Assembly (NCBI RefSeq): GCF_027580225.2
Contig: NC_073356.2
Span: forward strand, 8,029,001-8,093,000
Direction of reading: 5' to 3'
DNA from: Misgurnus anguillicaudatus
Lineage: Eukaryota > Chordata > Actinopteri > Cypriniformes > Cobitidae
Length of the DNA: 64,000 bases
The first letter of the stretch is position 1; the number at the start of each line of letters is the position of its first letter. Both the position numbers and the translations under genes were made by a program. The notes below the pieces were generated by a model. The model was not told the origin of the DNA and searched no databases. It worked only from the letters and a program-made list of their open reading frames with translations. This document shows, piece by piece, positions 30,431-40,997 of this stretch.

Positions 30431-31255
30431 GCACATGTAACATGATGCAGGATGAGACACACAACAAAGCTTTAAACTTGTTTTAGCAAAGCCAACAAAC
30501 AAGCACAAAACTGCAGATCTTTACTACAGTATAACTCAAAAGACATAAAGGACAGAATTAATCAATTTCTAATGTATAACCTACTCAAACTCATCATAAT
30601 TTCCTTTGAGGTGAAGATTTTCTTAACTGAAAAAAATATGGATTGCAGTTTTATTATATATTAGCAATGTTACTATTCTTCATCAACAGTAATAAAGCAT
30701 GTAGGAAGTAAATTGTACAATCAATATTCATAATTACAGCTTAATTAAGACTACTAATTTGCTTTAAGGCAACACACACGGACTGAGAACAGACCGTATT
30801 GTATGAAGTACTGTGAAGCGCACAAATCTAACCTTCTTTATTCTCAGCATCAATTACTGTGCTGGAACACTTTGTACCTGAATGTGCTCCTCTCAATAAA
30901 CTCTTCTCACACTACAATGAACATCAGGTAAAAATCGGACATGAGCTTCTCATATCAACTCTCTCAACTTCATAGCATGGAAAGAGTTGCTTAGACGCCC
31001 TTCAAAACAATGCAATTTGCTGCCTTTGGATTTGTGTGATCCAACAGGGCTTGCACTTGGTAAGGATGTTCATAATCAGATGTTATCTTGGATAAATTAT
31101 TATAAATTTAATTATCACATTTTTCTATCATCAAGCAAGAAATTTTGGACCGCACGCGGATGGTGCGCGCAGACGACCGTGGACCTTCCTGAAGAAGAAA
31201 ATGACATAATGCGGATGGCATGCGTACATCCCTAGTATACCTTTGGCTTAACTCG
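30431..31255. other. Interval without a recognised gene
   Basis: Contains an 82-codon frame at 30987-31235 with no recognisable motif. The final ACATCCCTAG resembles the TIR of the hAT class seen at 20378 and 31621, possibly a relic end. Nothing further supported. Confidence 0.4.
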
Positions 31256-31520
31256 GTTACACTTTATTTTGATAGCCCAGTTTAGACATTCTACTATAAA
31301 TACTATAAAAAACTATAAATAACTTTGAAACTACATGTTAAATACTCTAATTGATTTGCAACTATATATCAACTAACTGTCATTAGAGTATTAGTAGACT
31401 GTAAGGGTTAGGTTTAGAGAAGAGTTTAGGGGTTAGTGAAATAAGTTGACATGCACCTGCAAAGATACTTATAGACAGTTGAATATCTGTTTTGGGGTCA
31501 TCACAATAAAGTGTTAATAG
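31256..31520. mobile_element. MITE with TTACACTTTATTTTGAT terminus
   Basis: The left end GTTACACTTTATTTTGATAG and right end CACAATAAAGTGTTAA are inverted relatives. The internal GTAAGGGTTAGGTTTAG and TAGTAGACTG blocks are those of an abundant cypriniform MITE. 265 bp; target site not certain. Confidence 0.65.
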
Positions 31521-31620
31521 ATATTAAACAGACCATTTACTAATATTCTAAAGATTGGTAGTTCAACACTGAAAAAAATGATTCATTACATTTACTCAAT
31601 TTTATAAGATAAGTGGTCGC

Positions 31621-32744
31621 TAGGGATGGGACGATTACCGGTTTCACGATTAACCATGATAAAATGTCCTGACGGTTAGTATTATCGTTTAAAATGTAAT
31701 TTTCATTACAACCGTGTTTGATTACCGTGATTTTGAAAACTCCCGGTAAATCCTTTCCAGTCAGAATCAGCTTGACGCACGGGCGCGTGCAACATTGGTT
31801 TTTGCACGAGAAGGCGTGGCGGTCGCGGAAGGCAGTAACAGCTGGTGCACTGCATTTTAATGCGTTGCTTACGTGTGCATTTGGTGTTCTTATTTAAGGT
31901 AGCCTACTGTTCATTAAAACAGGTTCATACATCTCAGGGCTCCATGTTAATGTTCATTTAATGCAGGGGTGTCCAATACGACCAGTCGATCGCAAATGCA
32001 ATGCCGGTAGATCGCAGATAAGTTAATAACTGTGTATGCTGCTCTACGCCTCCACACCCTTTACTTAAAACAAAGCGCCAAATTGGCATTATGGTCTTAG
32101 AAACAAGTCTTTTTGAGTTGCTGCGCATTTCTTCTCAAGTGTGTTTTTATCAATCTTATGCCTGCCTGTCGTCTAACTTCCGAAATTTGGATGCACATTC
32201 TTGTATGTGCGCGCGACCGACCGACCGAACAAGAGAGAGAGAGAGAGAGAGAGATGCATCTGATAATGTCGTCATTTTCTAGTTTATTTCAACAAAACCG
32301 CATATCCACTATTCCGCTATAAAGAGTACTAGGCATGTACTCAATGATTTTTTTTAACTCCTCAAAAAGAATGGAGTAATGGTGACAGCCCTAAATTCAA
32401 CGTAGAAATAGTCCTCCTAACACACATTTAAAGTGTTTTGTTAAAAAATGCTTTTTAGCAGGTAGTTCTTGTCGGCTTTATCTTTCTAAAAGTAGATTGC
32501 CACACAAAAAAGGCTGGACACCCCTGATTTAATGTTTATGCTTAAAAAAGTGCATATAGCTGCTAATTGTATTTGTTGTTTGCTGATTTTCAAAAATAAA
32601 ACTTGTTAAAATGTTTTCATTTTGTGTATCAGTTCTTTTTGAACATTTCCATCTCAATTTAAGAAAACCATGATAATACTGATAACCGTGATAACTTTGG
32701 TCACTATAATCATGATATGAAATTTGCTAACCGTCCCATCCCTA
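31621..32744. mobile_element. hAT element, TAGGGATGGGACGATTA termini
   Basis: TAGGGATGGGACGATTACCG and, complemented at the right, TAGGGATGGGACGGTTAGC form terminal inverted repeats. They are related to those of 20378-20960 but with a different interior (ATGATAAA/CCGTGATAA words). The flanks share only GGTCG, so the 8-bp duplication is degraded. Interrupted by another MITE at 31964-32526. Confidence 0.8.
31964..32526. mobile_element. hAT MITE nested in the 31621-32744 element
   Basis: A perfect 8-bp duplication ATTTAATG (31956-31963 and 32527-32534) with termini CAGGGGTGTCCAATACG / GGCTGGACACCCCTG. The duplication fits the nnnTAnnn preference of Buster-type hATs. The interior contains a (GA)n tract at about 32233-32253. 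Confidence 0.92.
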
Positions 32745-32752
32745 GGTCGTAA

Positions 32753-34184
32753 TCCATTTATTTAAGCTACATTTAAACAAAAGTTTTAATACAACTATTT
32801 TTAAGCCTGGTGTATATCCAATGTTTGAGAAGAAAGCACCGAATGCTGCTATTAAGAGGCTGTGACCAGTCCCTATAAGCAGATTACGCAGTTTGCGTAG
32901 GGCACCAACTCCCTCGGGGGAACCATCTTGGTTCCTCAGAAAATAAAAACGTTTCATTCTGTATAATCACATTAATGAATCACAACAACATACATATAAA
33001 CTATATGACGTTATATACAGCATTTTGCGGTGAGTAAGCAGATGATGCGACGCGCCATCCTTGTATCTGCCGTGCCCCCGCCACCTGACGATTAAATGTG
33101 TGTTCGATGGCGCTGCGCAGATCGATTTGCAAAAAAAACATTAATTTAACGCAAGAGAAATTAGAAATAATTTAAAATATATATGCTAAAGACATGAGTT
33201 GTTTTGAATATGCTAATCAGACAGTCTTGGTCCTCAAAATCTGTCTGCTGGTGTGTTCTGGAAGTACTGTAAGAATTGTTATGAACTAAAAGGCAGAACA
33301 CAAATGTTTTATTGCATTATAGTCATTATTATACATCATATCACAGTTTTAGGTTACCTTTCAATGTTTCAATGTAACCACATTGTCCCACACAAACTTA
33401 CTACTTGTCCCACATTTGGTTTGTTGGGTGGTGGTCACCCTAGCCAGAAATCAACCTGTGACCTTGGAATTGTTACATGTAAGGGTTTACCAGTCATCTG
33501 TCTTAGAAATTACAATTTAGTTTGCTAATCTCCACTAAATCCAAATGTGAATCACAAATTTAGAGCCATTCACAGAAGTCTTCATTACTTGCCATTGAGG
33601 CAAATATGACGCATTACCATTATAATTCCCTCAGACCTCATTCGTCCTGTCATCTTTTCACACCAGTCATGTTGAACTGATAACAGCTTTAGTGATAGGC
33701 TTTCCACATGTGAGTACAATTACCTACACTGGTCAGGTACTCCATAGACATTTACCACTGAGACATGCACATTTCCAAATTAATTCTTCACAATTTGCCT
33801 GACACACATTTTCCCTCCCATTACCTGATATAGCCTTTACTGTGGCATCTTTCTAAGCTATGGACCTTCAGGAAATGAGACTTTAGTCCATTTGCCCCTG
33901 CGGGCCACTTCCTGCAAAACTGCTGTGACCCTCCCAAGAGCACCAGATAGATTAATCTCCTACTACCCTGCCCTTGGTTGCTTAAACTGGCCCGCTAGCT
34001 ATTATTGCATATAGCTTCTTAATGAACCATCCAACCCATACAGAGGAGAGATTAATAGTATTGGCTGCATTAAATTGGCCTGATCTCACAGAGAATGTTT
34101 AACAGTGGTGCGTGAGATGGGGACGGAGTAAGAGAGATCTTACCTTTTATCCCATTCACATGAAATGCGTATAAATCTCACGCA
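32753..34184. other. Long interval without a recognised gene
   Basis: No known protein motif in any frame; the longest frame (33253-33528) and the minus-strand frame at 32742-32957 look random. Composition is AT-rich with a GC-rich patch near 33040-33120. I see no repeat I can name. Confidence 0.45.
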
Positions 34185-34470
34185 GTGTGAAAAGTCGTGC
34201 AATACATACAAATGGACAAATTCCAATTTTGCATGCATATGATACACCAGTCCTTCCCGTGTGGCACATTTTTCCTGTCGTTTAATGTATTGGTTTATCT
34301 TTTTTGTTTTTTATTCCCTTGGGTTTGGGGTTAGAACACCTTTTTGTTACATAAAATTACATACTAACCCAAACCCCAATTCTAACCCCAACTCCAAGCG
34401 ACCATTGTTTAAAAATAGACAAAAAGATGGAGAAACCTATAGAAGGGGAGACCGGCGCACAATCTAAAGC
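34185..34470. repeat. Dispersed repeat, inverted copy at 39578-39732
   Basis: GTGTGAAAAGTCGTGCA at 34185 matches, reversed, TGCACGACTTTTCACAC at 39716-39731. The CCCAACTCCAAGCGACCAT block at about 34387 corresponds to TCTAACTCCAACCCAAGCG near 39592, here in the same strand orientation internally. The two form the ends or relics of one repeat family about 5 kb apart. Confidence 0.55.
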
Positions 34471-35260
34471 TTTTTGTTTTTGGCTAAATCATTAAAAAAT
34501 ATTTGGGTTTGATTAATTATTTTTTTAAACAAGATACACACACATCTCTGCTACAAATGACCATTGGAAGTTTGTTTCTAGTACTTACCATTCTGGGACA
34601 ATTACACCAAATGTGACAGAAGTGAAAACGTTACAACTTACCCCATAGGTGGGGTTAATTGTAACAGGCAGGGGGTTAGCTGTACCACTTGATAGTATTG
34701 AAATATTTGCCTGCAAATTTCATTTTTATCTTGTCTATATACTTATATTGTTTATATATCTGTCTATAATAGACAGGATTTCCACACTGTATTCATTCAT
34801 TCAGCCCTTTTCTAACAATAGTTCAATTATAAATGGATACAAATGTAATATGTGAGAAAAAGCAGCACAAAACATTTTTTATATGTGACCCAGTCTGTAA
34901 TAACCATACGACAGTTTCAAAAATTTAAATCTGAAATAATGAGCAACAAAGTCTGATTTTAGCCATTCATTTCATTATAATTTCAATCTTTGATGTGACC
35001 TTATTCAATCAATATTAAAGATATTAACAAAAATATTGATAAGACAGGCACATTTATTTTGTTGGCAACCAGCAATCATTCGTGTGTAGTCTATTTAAAA
35101 CAACGGCAAGAATTACGCCCACCAAAAAGTTGCTAAAAGCTGCAGACATATTTCAAAACATAGTTTCTAAGCTGCTTCTCGATTGGTCAGAATCAACAAG
35201 CGGGAAATTCCAACAGAACCCCGGAAGCAAACAATAAGAAGGAAAATGCAGCAGACACCA
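34471..35260. other. Interval without a recognised gene
   Basis: The segment near 34880-35060 (GTGACCCAGTCTGTAATAAC...) resembles a degraded fish MITE. GGTGGGGTTAATTGTAAC near 34650 forms a weak hairpin with upstream GTTACAACTTACCCC. Nothing else. Confidence 0.4.
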
Positions 35261-35711
35261 TGGACCCACGTTCCCTAAAAGTCCCCAATGTTCCCAAAAA
35301 CGTTCTGCCAACGTCTGCCAAGTGTCCAGTTTTCTTGATGTTCTAAGCACGTTTTTGTGTTGTCTGAACGTTAGAGGAATGTTACATTTTACCATTTTCA
35401 ACATTATGACAATGTCATGTTTTAATGTTCACACAATGTTTAAAGCGACATCTGTTTATTATATTGACTTGTTTGATTGATGTAAATGATAGAGAAACAT
35501 TGCATTTTATTACTTTATAAAACATTATTTCTGAATGTTCAGTAAATATATTGCTATAGAAAACACAATTTACTTATTAGGTTTAGATTTTGATGTTTTG
35601 TTCATTTTAAGTCACCATTATTGTGATTAGTGTTTGTTTTAGTTGGACTATTGACACTTGACTTTTTGCTTGCTAGTTTTTCCCCTGGTTGTGTTAACTT
35701 TGTGTTAATGC

Positions 35712-37787
35712 CAGAGGTGTCAAGTAACGAAGTACAAATACTTCGTTACCTTACTTAAGTAGATATTTTGGGTATCTATACTTTACTTGAGTAATTATTT
35801 TTCAGACGACTTTTTACTTCTACTCCTTACATTTTCACACAATTATCTGTACTTTCTACTCCTTACATTTTAAAAATCGCCTCGTTACTTATATTAATTT
35901 CAACTTGTTTTCTTTTTTTACATTCCGGCTTGTTATCGTTAAAAAACCTATCTTGATAAATTGCATCATCCAGATGAACGCGATTGTGGTTGGATGAGAA
36001 GTATAAACATACACCATTCCGACTCCCTATTGGTTTGTACGCAATCCCCGCCCCCAGCTGACTGCAGATGATCAAAAGTTTGTTCGATAGCGCTGCACAG
36101 AGAAACATAAAAGAACCGCGAGAGCGATTAGAAAGCATGCAGAGTGTCTCCCCTCGCGATGCTTTGATATCATCCGCCATCTGTTTGTACAGTAACAGAA
36201 CGCGACATTCTGTCTTCAAATGGAAAAGTACGAAATAAAACTCGCGCATCACTTTCAGGTCAGTTCACATTCACAAGCCTGTGTAAATGTATAACTGGCT
36301 GCTGACACCAACTCATCTGTGTGATTTAGTGTAACAATACCAATTTATATCATGTACTTCAGTTGTTCAACTTATATGACATTGTGCTGCGTTGCGTTTT
36401 GAAGCATGGCAAAGATATCTAGGCTAAAGACATTGTTGTTTTGTATATGCTAATAACTACCCTAAATTTTATTTGCATTAACAAAACCTACTTAACGTTA
36501 GCTGAATGCTTGAGTGTTAAATCAATGAAACACATAACCATACATACCAACTTTTGCTTTTGTTAATAGACATCAGCTGTTTCCTTAAACCTGACTTTTA
36601 ATTTACTTACAATAAAGACATTTAGTAATTCTCCAAAATTGCTTGGATTTATACTGACTAAAGTAAATTATACAAAAGTCCATTAGCTACACAAGTACAG
36701 ATGCAGAAATATAGGCTATAATATATAATTGCATATTTGTAGTTTGTGTTGCTGTCAAAATACAATTATAAATGATAACAATAGCATATTTGTATTCTCA
36801 CACATACTATAGTTGTGTGTGATTTTGTTGTTTTTTAACTAAAGAGGGCACCACTGTAAAAGTTTGGCCACCAGCGGCACTGCTCTGAAGATTGACTTTT
36901 TGCACCATTACAATATTTATAGGCAACTAGTCATCATATCTTCCTCTCTATGGAACACATGTTAATGCTCAGTAGTACACATATATGGTTCTTTAATGCA
37001 GTTGTTATCAAACATTTTTTACGGCCTCCCTTGTGTACAGTGGATTGACAAACATTCTAAAACTTAAAATTTGAATTAAACAAAACATATTAAATTATAC
37101 AATTTATTGCTTTTGTTTAGTAGCCTTATTTTTCTGAGGTTTAATTACACAGAATTTATAATAAAGTAATGTATTTCATAAAATATTCTAAAACTGGGGC
37201 CCCTGGCACCATCTGGCAACATCCAGTTTGAGAACCACTGCTTTAATGTATTTGTTTGCATTGTATTAAAAAGCGTTCATTGTTAATGGGCATATACCGT
37301 ATGTGGTTGAAACAGATAGTGTTTAGCTCCAGGTCTAATCAAGCAGACCTGAACAAACTAATAAAGGTTAAAGTCACCTGAAACTACAGGTAACCAAGGT
37401 TTTATAAGGGTTGGAGCTAAAATCTGCAGGACATTGGCACTTCAGGACTGACGTTGCCTACCCCTGGCCCTAGTGCATCCCAAATTGTTTAACATTAACA
37501 TTTTAATAACACTATAGTTATTATGGCCTTTAGAAACATTTTTTAGAGGAGATAGGGTAGTGCCCAAAAGGCCCCTGTGGTGCGGCCTGGGCTTTTTTCC
37601 GTAATTACATTTTTTTCCTTACCTTACTTTTACTTTTATACTTTAAGTAGTTTTGAAACCAGTACTTTTTCACTTTTACTTGAGTAAAAAGCTTGAGTTG
37701 ATACTTCAACTTCTACAAAAGTCTTTTTAAACCCTAGTATCTATACTTCTACTTGAGTAATGAATATGAATACTTTTGACACCACTG
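35712..37787. mobile_element. 2.1-kb hAT element, CAGAGGTGTCAAGTAAC terminus
   Basis: A perfect 8-bp duplication GTTAATGC (35704-35711 and 37788-37795). Termini are CAGAGGTGTCAA and, complemented, CAGTGGTGTCAAAAGTATTC. Subterminal regions on both sides are built of ACTT/TACTT/AGTA motifs typical of a widespread fish hAT family. A 129-codon minus-strand frame (35863-36252) lies inside but shows no transposase motif. Contains a MITE at 36999-37240. Confidence 0.93.
36999..37240. mobile_element. 242-bp hAT MITE nested in the 35712-37787 element
   Basis: A perfect 8-bp duplication CTTTAATG (36991-36998 and 37241-37248). Termini are CAGTTGTTATCAAACATTTT / CAGTTTGAGAACCACTG (complement CAGTGGTTCTCAAACTG), the end type of Charlie/Buster-like hATs. 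The target fits nnnTAnnn. Confidence 0.93.
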
Positions 37788-38844
37788 GTTAATGCACCAC
37801 ATTTGTTATGAACATGTAAAGTTAATACTGTAGTGTAATTATGTGGTGGTTGGTACATAATGGTTAAGATAATCACCTAATTAATTTACTGATCAAAAGT
37901 TTATTTTCTGTAAATAATGTATATAAGATCCAGCACTTTCACAGTAGTTTTTTATTAAGGAGTTATAGAAACTTTGGACAAAAAATATCCGCTGTGTATT
38001 TGGGACGAACAAACATCAAGAATCAGATTATGAATCTCAACCACGGTGACAAAGAAAATTGTAAAAAGTTCATTATTTATCCATGCTGCAGTGCATGCTG
38101 GGAGTCCTGAATGAGATTTGTAATTTGTTGATACCTAGCATGCATTGCAGCATGAAGTTTTTCATTTAATTGTCACCATGGTTGAGATTCATATTCTTGA
38201 TGTTTCTATGTCCCAAATAAAAAGCAGTTAATTTAGTTTAAATTTTCTAAAACTCCTTTATTGACAAACTGCTGTGAAAGTGCTGGATCTCATATACATT
38301 ATTGACAGAAAAAAAACTTGATGAGTAAGTCAATTAATTAGATGATTATGTTTATGTACCAACCACTACAGAATTGCACTAACCTTACATTACTATAACA
38401 AATGTGCTCTATACTCTCAAAGAAATGCAACCAGGGAAAAACTAGCAAGCACAAAGCCAATGGTCAAGAGTCCAACTAAAACACACACTAATCACAATAA
38501 TGGTAACTTCAAATGAAACAAAACATCAACATCTAAACATAATAAGTAAATTGTGTTTTCTACAGTAATATTTTAAGAGAACATTCAGAAATAATGTTTT
38601 ATAAAATAATAAAATGCAATGTTTCTCTATCATTTACATAACAAGAAAAGAAGTCAATATAATAAACAGTTGTTGTTTTAAACATTGTGTGAACATTAAA
38701 ACATATCATTGTCATAACGTTTAAAAATTGTAAAATGTAACTTTCCTCTAACATTCAGACAACCAAGAAACGTTCTGAGAACATCAAGAAAACTGGACAC
38801 TTGGCAGAACGTTTTTGGGAATGTTGGGAACTTTCAGGGAACGT

Positions 38845-39160
38845 TCTTGGAACTTTTTATTAATTATTAATTTTACTAATTATGTTTATAGTTTGTATAC
38901 AGCACTCTATGCAAACTGTTCATTTCCAAAATAAAATGCAGATACGGCTTGAAAACAATGTTTAAATGCACTGCAAATGGCAAAGCCACCAAATTTCTAT
39001 ACGGCTTTGCACCTCCCCGCAACTCCAGGTATGTCCGCGACCTCCCATTGTGCTAATATTGCTAATAGAAACTGTCAACAAACACTTCCTCAGCCCATAA
39101 TGCACTGCGCAGCTGACTACGGGAGATGGTTTAGTCCAAAAATGAGCAGTACTTTTTGCA
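38845..39160. other. Interval without a recognised gene
   Basis: AT-rich and then GC-richer from 39000. The overlapping opposite-strand frames at 38962-39291 are unsupported. Confidence 0.4.
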
Positions 39161-39611
39161 GTTAGGTGTGTTCGATCTCGGATCACGTTCTCACCACAAA
39201 TAAACCGCTCCAGAGTTCGGTTGAAAGCGTACCGAGACCACCTCTTCAAGGAGGTCTCAGTCCACTTGTTTGGTCCGCTTTTGGTGCACACCCAAGTTCA
39301 ATGCTGCATTCTCATCTGCCCAAACAAACCGCACCAAGTGAGCTATGGAACTCTGGTACGATTTAACCGAACTAAATAAGGCAGGTGTGAAAGCACCCTT
39401 AATGACATGCCAAAGCAAATGCCAAACCTAACTCCAACCGAAAATATGCTCACACCCAAGTTCGATGCTGCATTCTCATCTGCTTAAACAAACCGCACCA
39501 AGAGAGCTATCGAACTCTGGTACGATTCAACTGAACTAAATAAGGTGGGTGTGAAAGCACCCTTAATGACATGTCAAAGCAAATGCCAAATCTAACTCCA
39601 ACCCAAGCGAC
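39160..39611. repeat. TTAA-type repeat end, duplicated in tandem (164 bp)
   Basis: CACACCCAAGTTCRATGCTG begins units at 39287 and 39451, a period of 164 bp, each containing AACTCTGGTACGATT and ending GTGTGAAAGCACCCTTAATG. The GGTGTGAAAGCACCC|TTAA junction is the typical end of a TTAA-target fish element. Between 39160 and 39286, GTGTTCGATCTCGGATCACG and GAGACCACCTCTTC...GGTCTC look like its other side. Confidence 0.65.
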
Positions 39612-39769
39612 AATGGTTAAAAAACAGAAAACAAATGAGAAACCAAAACATAAAGTGACACAAAAAGATGTGCCGTATTAAGTGAACGGGGAGGACTGCC
39701 ATTTGGCGTATGTATGCACGACTTTTCACACTGTATTATATTATATTTTGTGATATTAATAGCCTAGTC

Positions 39770-39840
39770 CTCTATATCTCAGTTGGTAGAGCATAGCATT
39801 AGCAGCACCAAAGATCATGGGTTTAATTCCCAGGGAACAT
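39770..39840 (+). repeat. tRNA-like SINE head
   Basis: CTCAGTTGGTAGAGCATAGC (A box) and GGGTTTAATTCCCAGGG (B box) lie at tRNA spacing, but the acceptor arm ends cannot pair and no intact cloverleaf forms. It is related to the SINE split at 45339/46950. Not a functional tRNA gene. Confidence 0.7.
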
Positions 39841-40270
39841 TTGTATTACTTTGATGTAAATATTTGGTTTGCGTTTACTTTTCTACTGTTGAATATTTTA
39901 TCAGTAGGCTACACGTTGCCATGAAAAGATAAAGACTCTAAAAAAGTGAAAACTCCAGCAGACATATGTCTGTGACCACAGGATCTATGTATAGACTAAC
40001 TTTATGCCCAGCTCAGCTCTATGAACCACCATTTTGTATTGGCATATGGCATCTCTACAGCAAACTCTGGGGAGATTTTGATTCTGTCTCTCAGTCATGC
40101 AGGCACAATGTTCCTCTTGTCAATGGGAAGAAGCATCTGTCTGTTCAACGGGGGCTTATTCTCATTCTTTTTGCATTAGCACCCAAGAGTTTACTCTGAT
40201 AAATATAACAACAGACACTAAAGTTTGTGAAGGCAGATTTTATAAACTTGCTAAGCTCCTTGTATTTTAA

Positions 40271-40620
40271 AGGGGACATACAGTATCATTAAAATAAAAT
40301 CTGACTTTTTCCATGTTTAAGTGCTATATTTGGGTCCCTAGAACTTCTATCAACCTAGAAAATGTAAAAAAAATATCAACCCAGTAACTTAATTTTGGTA
40401 AACAATTCTCTGCAAGCTTGTTAAAAAAACAGGTCATTGAAATTTGGCTCTACTTGTGATGTCAGAAGGAGATAATACCTCCCCTTAATCTGCACTATCC
40501 AACCATTTAGTGCAGAAAGTGAGAGAAAATAATTGACAGCACAATTGAGTTTCAATTTCAACACACCACCATTATTTTTACAAAAAGGCAGTGCGTTGCG
40601 CCTTGCGTTTCCAAGTATTT
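40271..40620. repeat. TTAA-type repeat end, inverted relative at 57650-57970
   Basis: Starts at TTAA (40267-40270) with AAGGGGACATA, then TCTGACTTTTTCCATGTTTA and GGGTCCCTAGAACTTCTAT. The reverse complement of the same order ends at TTAA 57971-57974. Only one end is recognisable here, so the copy is truncated. Confidence 0.7.
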
Positions 40621-40997
40621 AAAGTGCTTTTGGTGTGATTAGCCCCTAAGACAGCTGTTTTGACATGTTTAAGCACTTGTCCGTTTAAGCCAAAAAGGCG
40701 CAATCATGAACTCGTTTAAAGGGACATTCCACTTTTTTCGAACATATGCTCATTTCCAGCTTACCTAGAGTTAAACATTTAATTCTTAACGTTTTGTTAT
40801 CCATTCAGCTGATCTCCGGGTCTGGCAGTGCCACTTTTAGCATAGCTTAGCACAATCCACTGAATCTGATTAGACCACCAGCTCCGTGCAAAAAGCGACC
40901 AAAGAGTTCCAATATTTTTCCTATTTAAAACTTGACTTCTGTAGTTACATCGTGTACAAAGACCAACAGAAATTAAAAGTTGCGATTTTCTAGGCAG

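Larger units (their letters stand above)
35269..38844. mobile_element. Giant foldback element (about 700-bp arms)
   Basis: The right arm (38142-38844) is the reverse complement, at roughly 85-90% by eye, of a left arm made of 35269-35711 plus 37796 to about 38095. Matching landmarks include TGCCAAGTGTCCAGTTTTC, CAATGTTTCTCTATCATTTAC, AAACATTGTGTGAACATTAA and GTGCTGGATCT. The centre lies near 38100-38140 between two GCATGC-bearing blocks. Ends start ACGTTCCCT. It encodes nothing apparent. The left arm is interrupted by a hAT element (35712-37787). Confidence 0.88.

Noticed and set aside
35863..36252. 129-codon minus-strand ORF inside the 35712-37787 hAT element, a possible transposase
   Set aside because: No hAT motif (no BED finger, no RNase H-like D/D/E signature, no hATC block). 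Amino-acid order looks like a chance translation, and the hAT family it lies in is commonly non-autonomous.
39770..39840. Functional tRNA gene
   Set aside because: A and B boxes are present, but the ends cannot form an acceptor stem and the D/T arms are imperfect. It is better explained as a SINE head.
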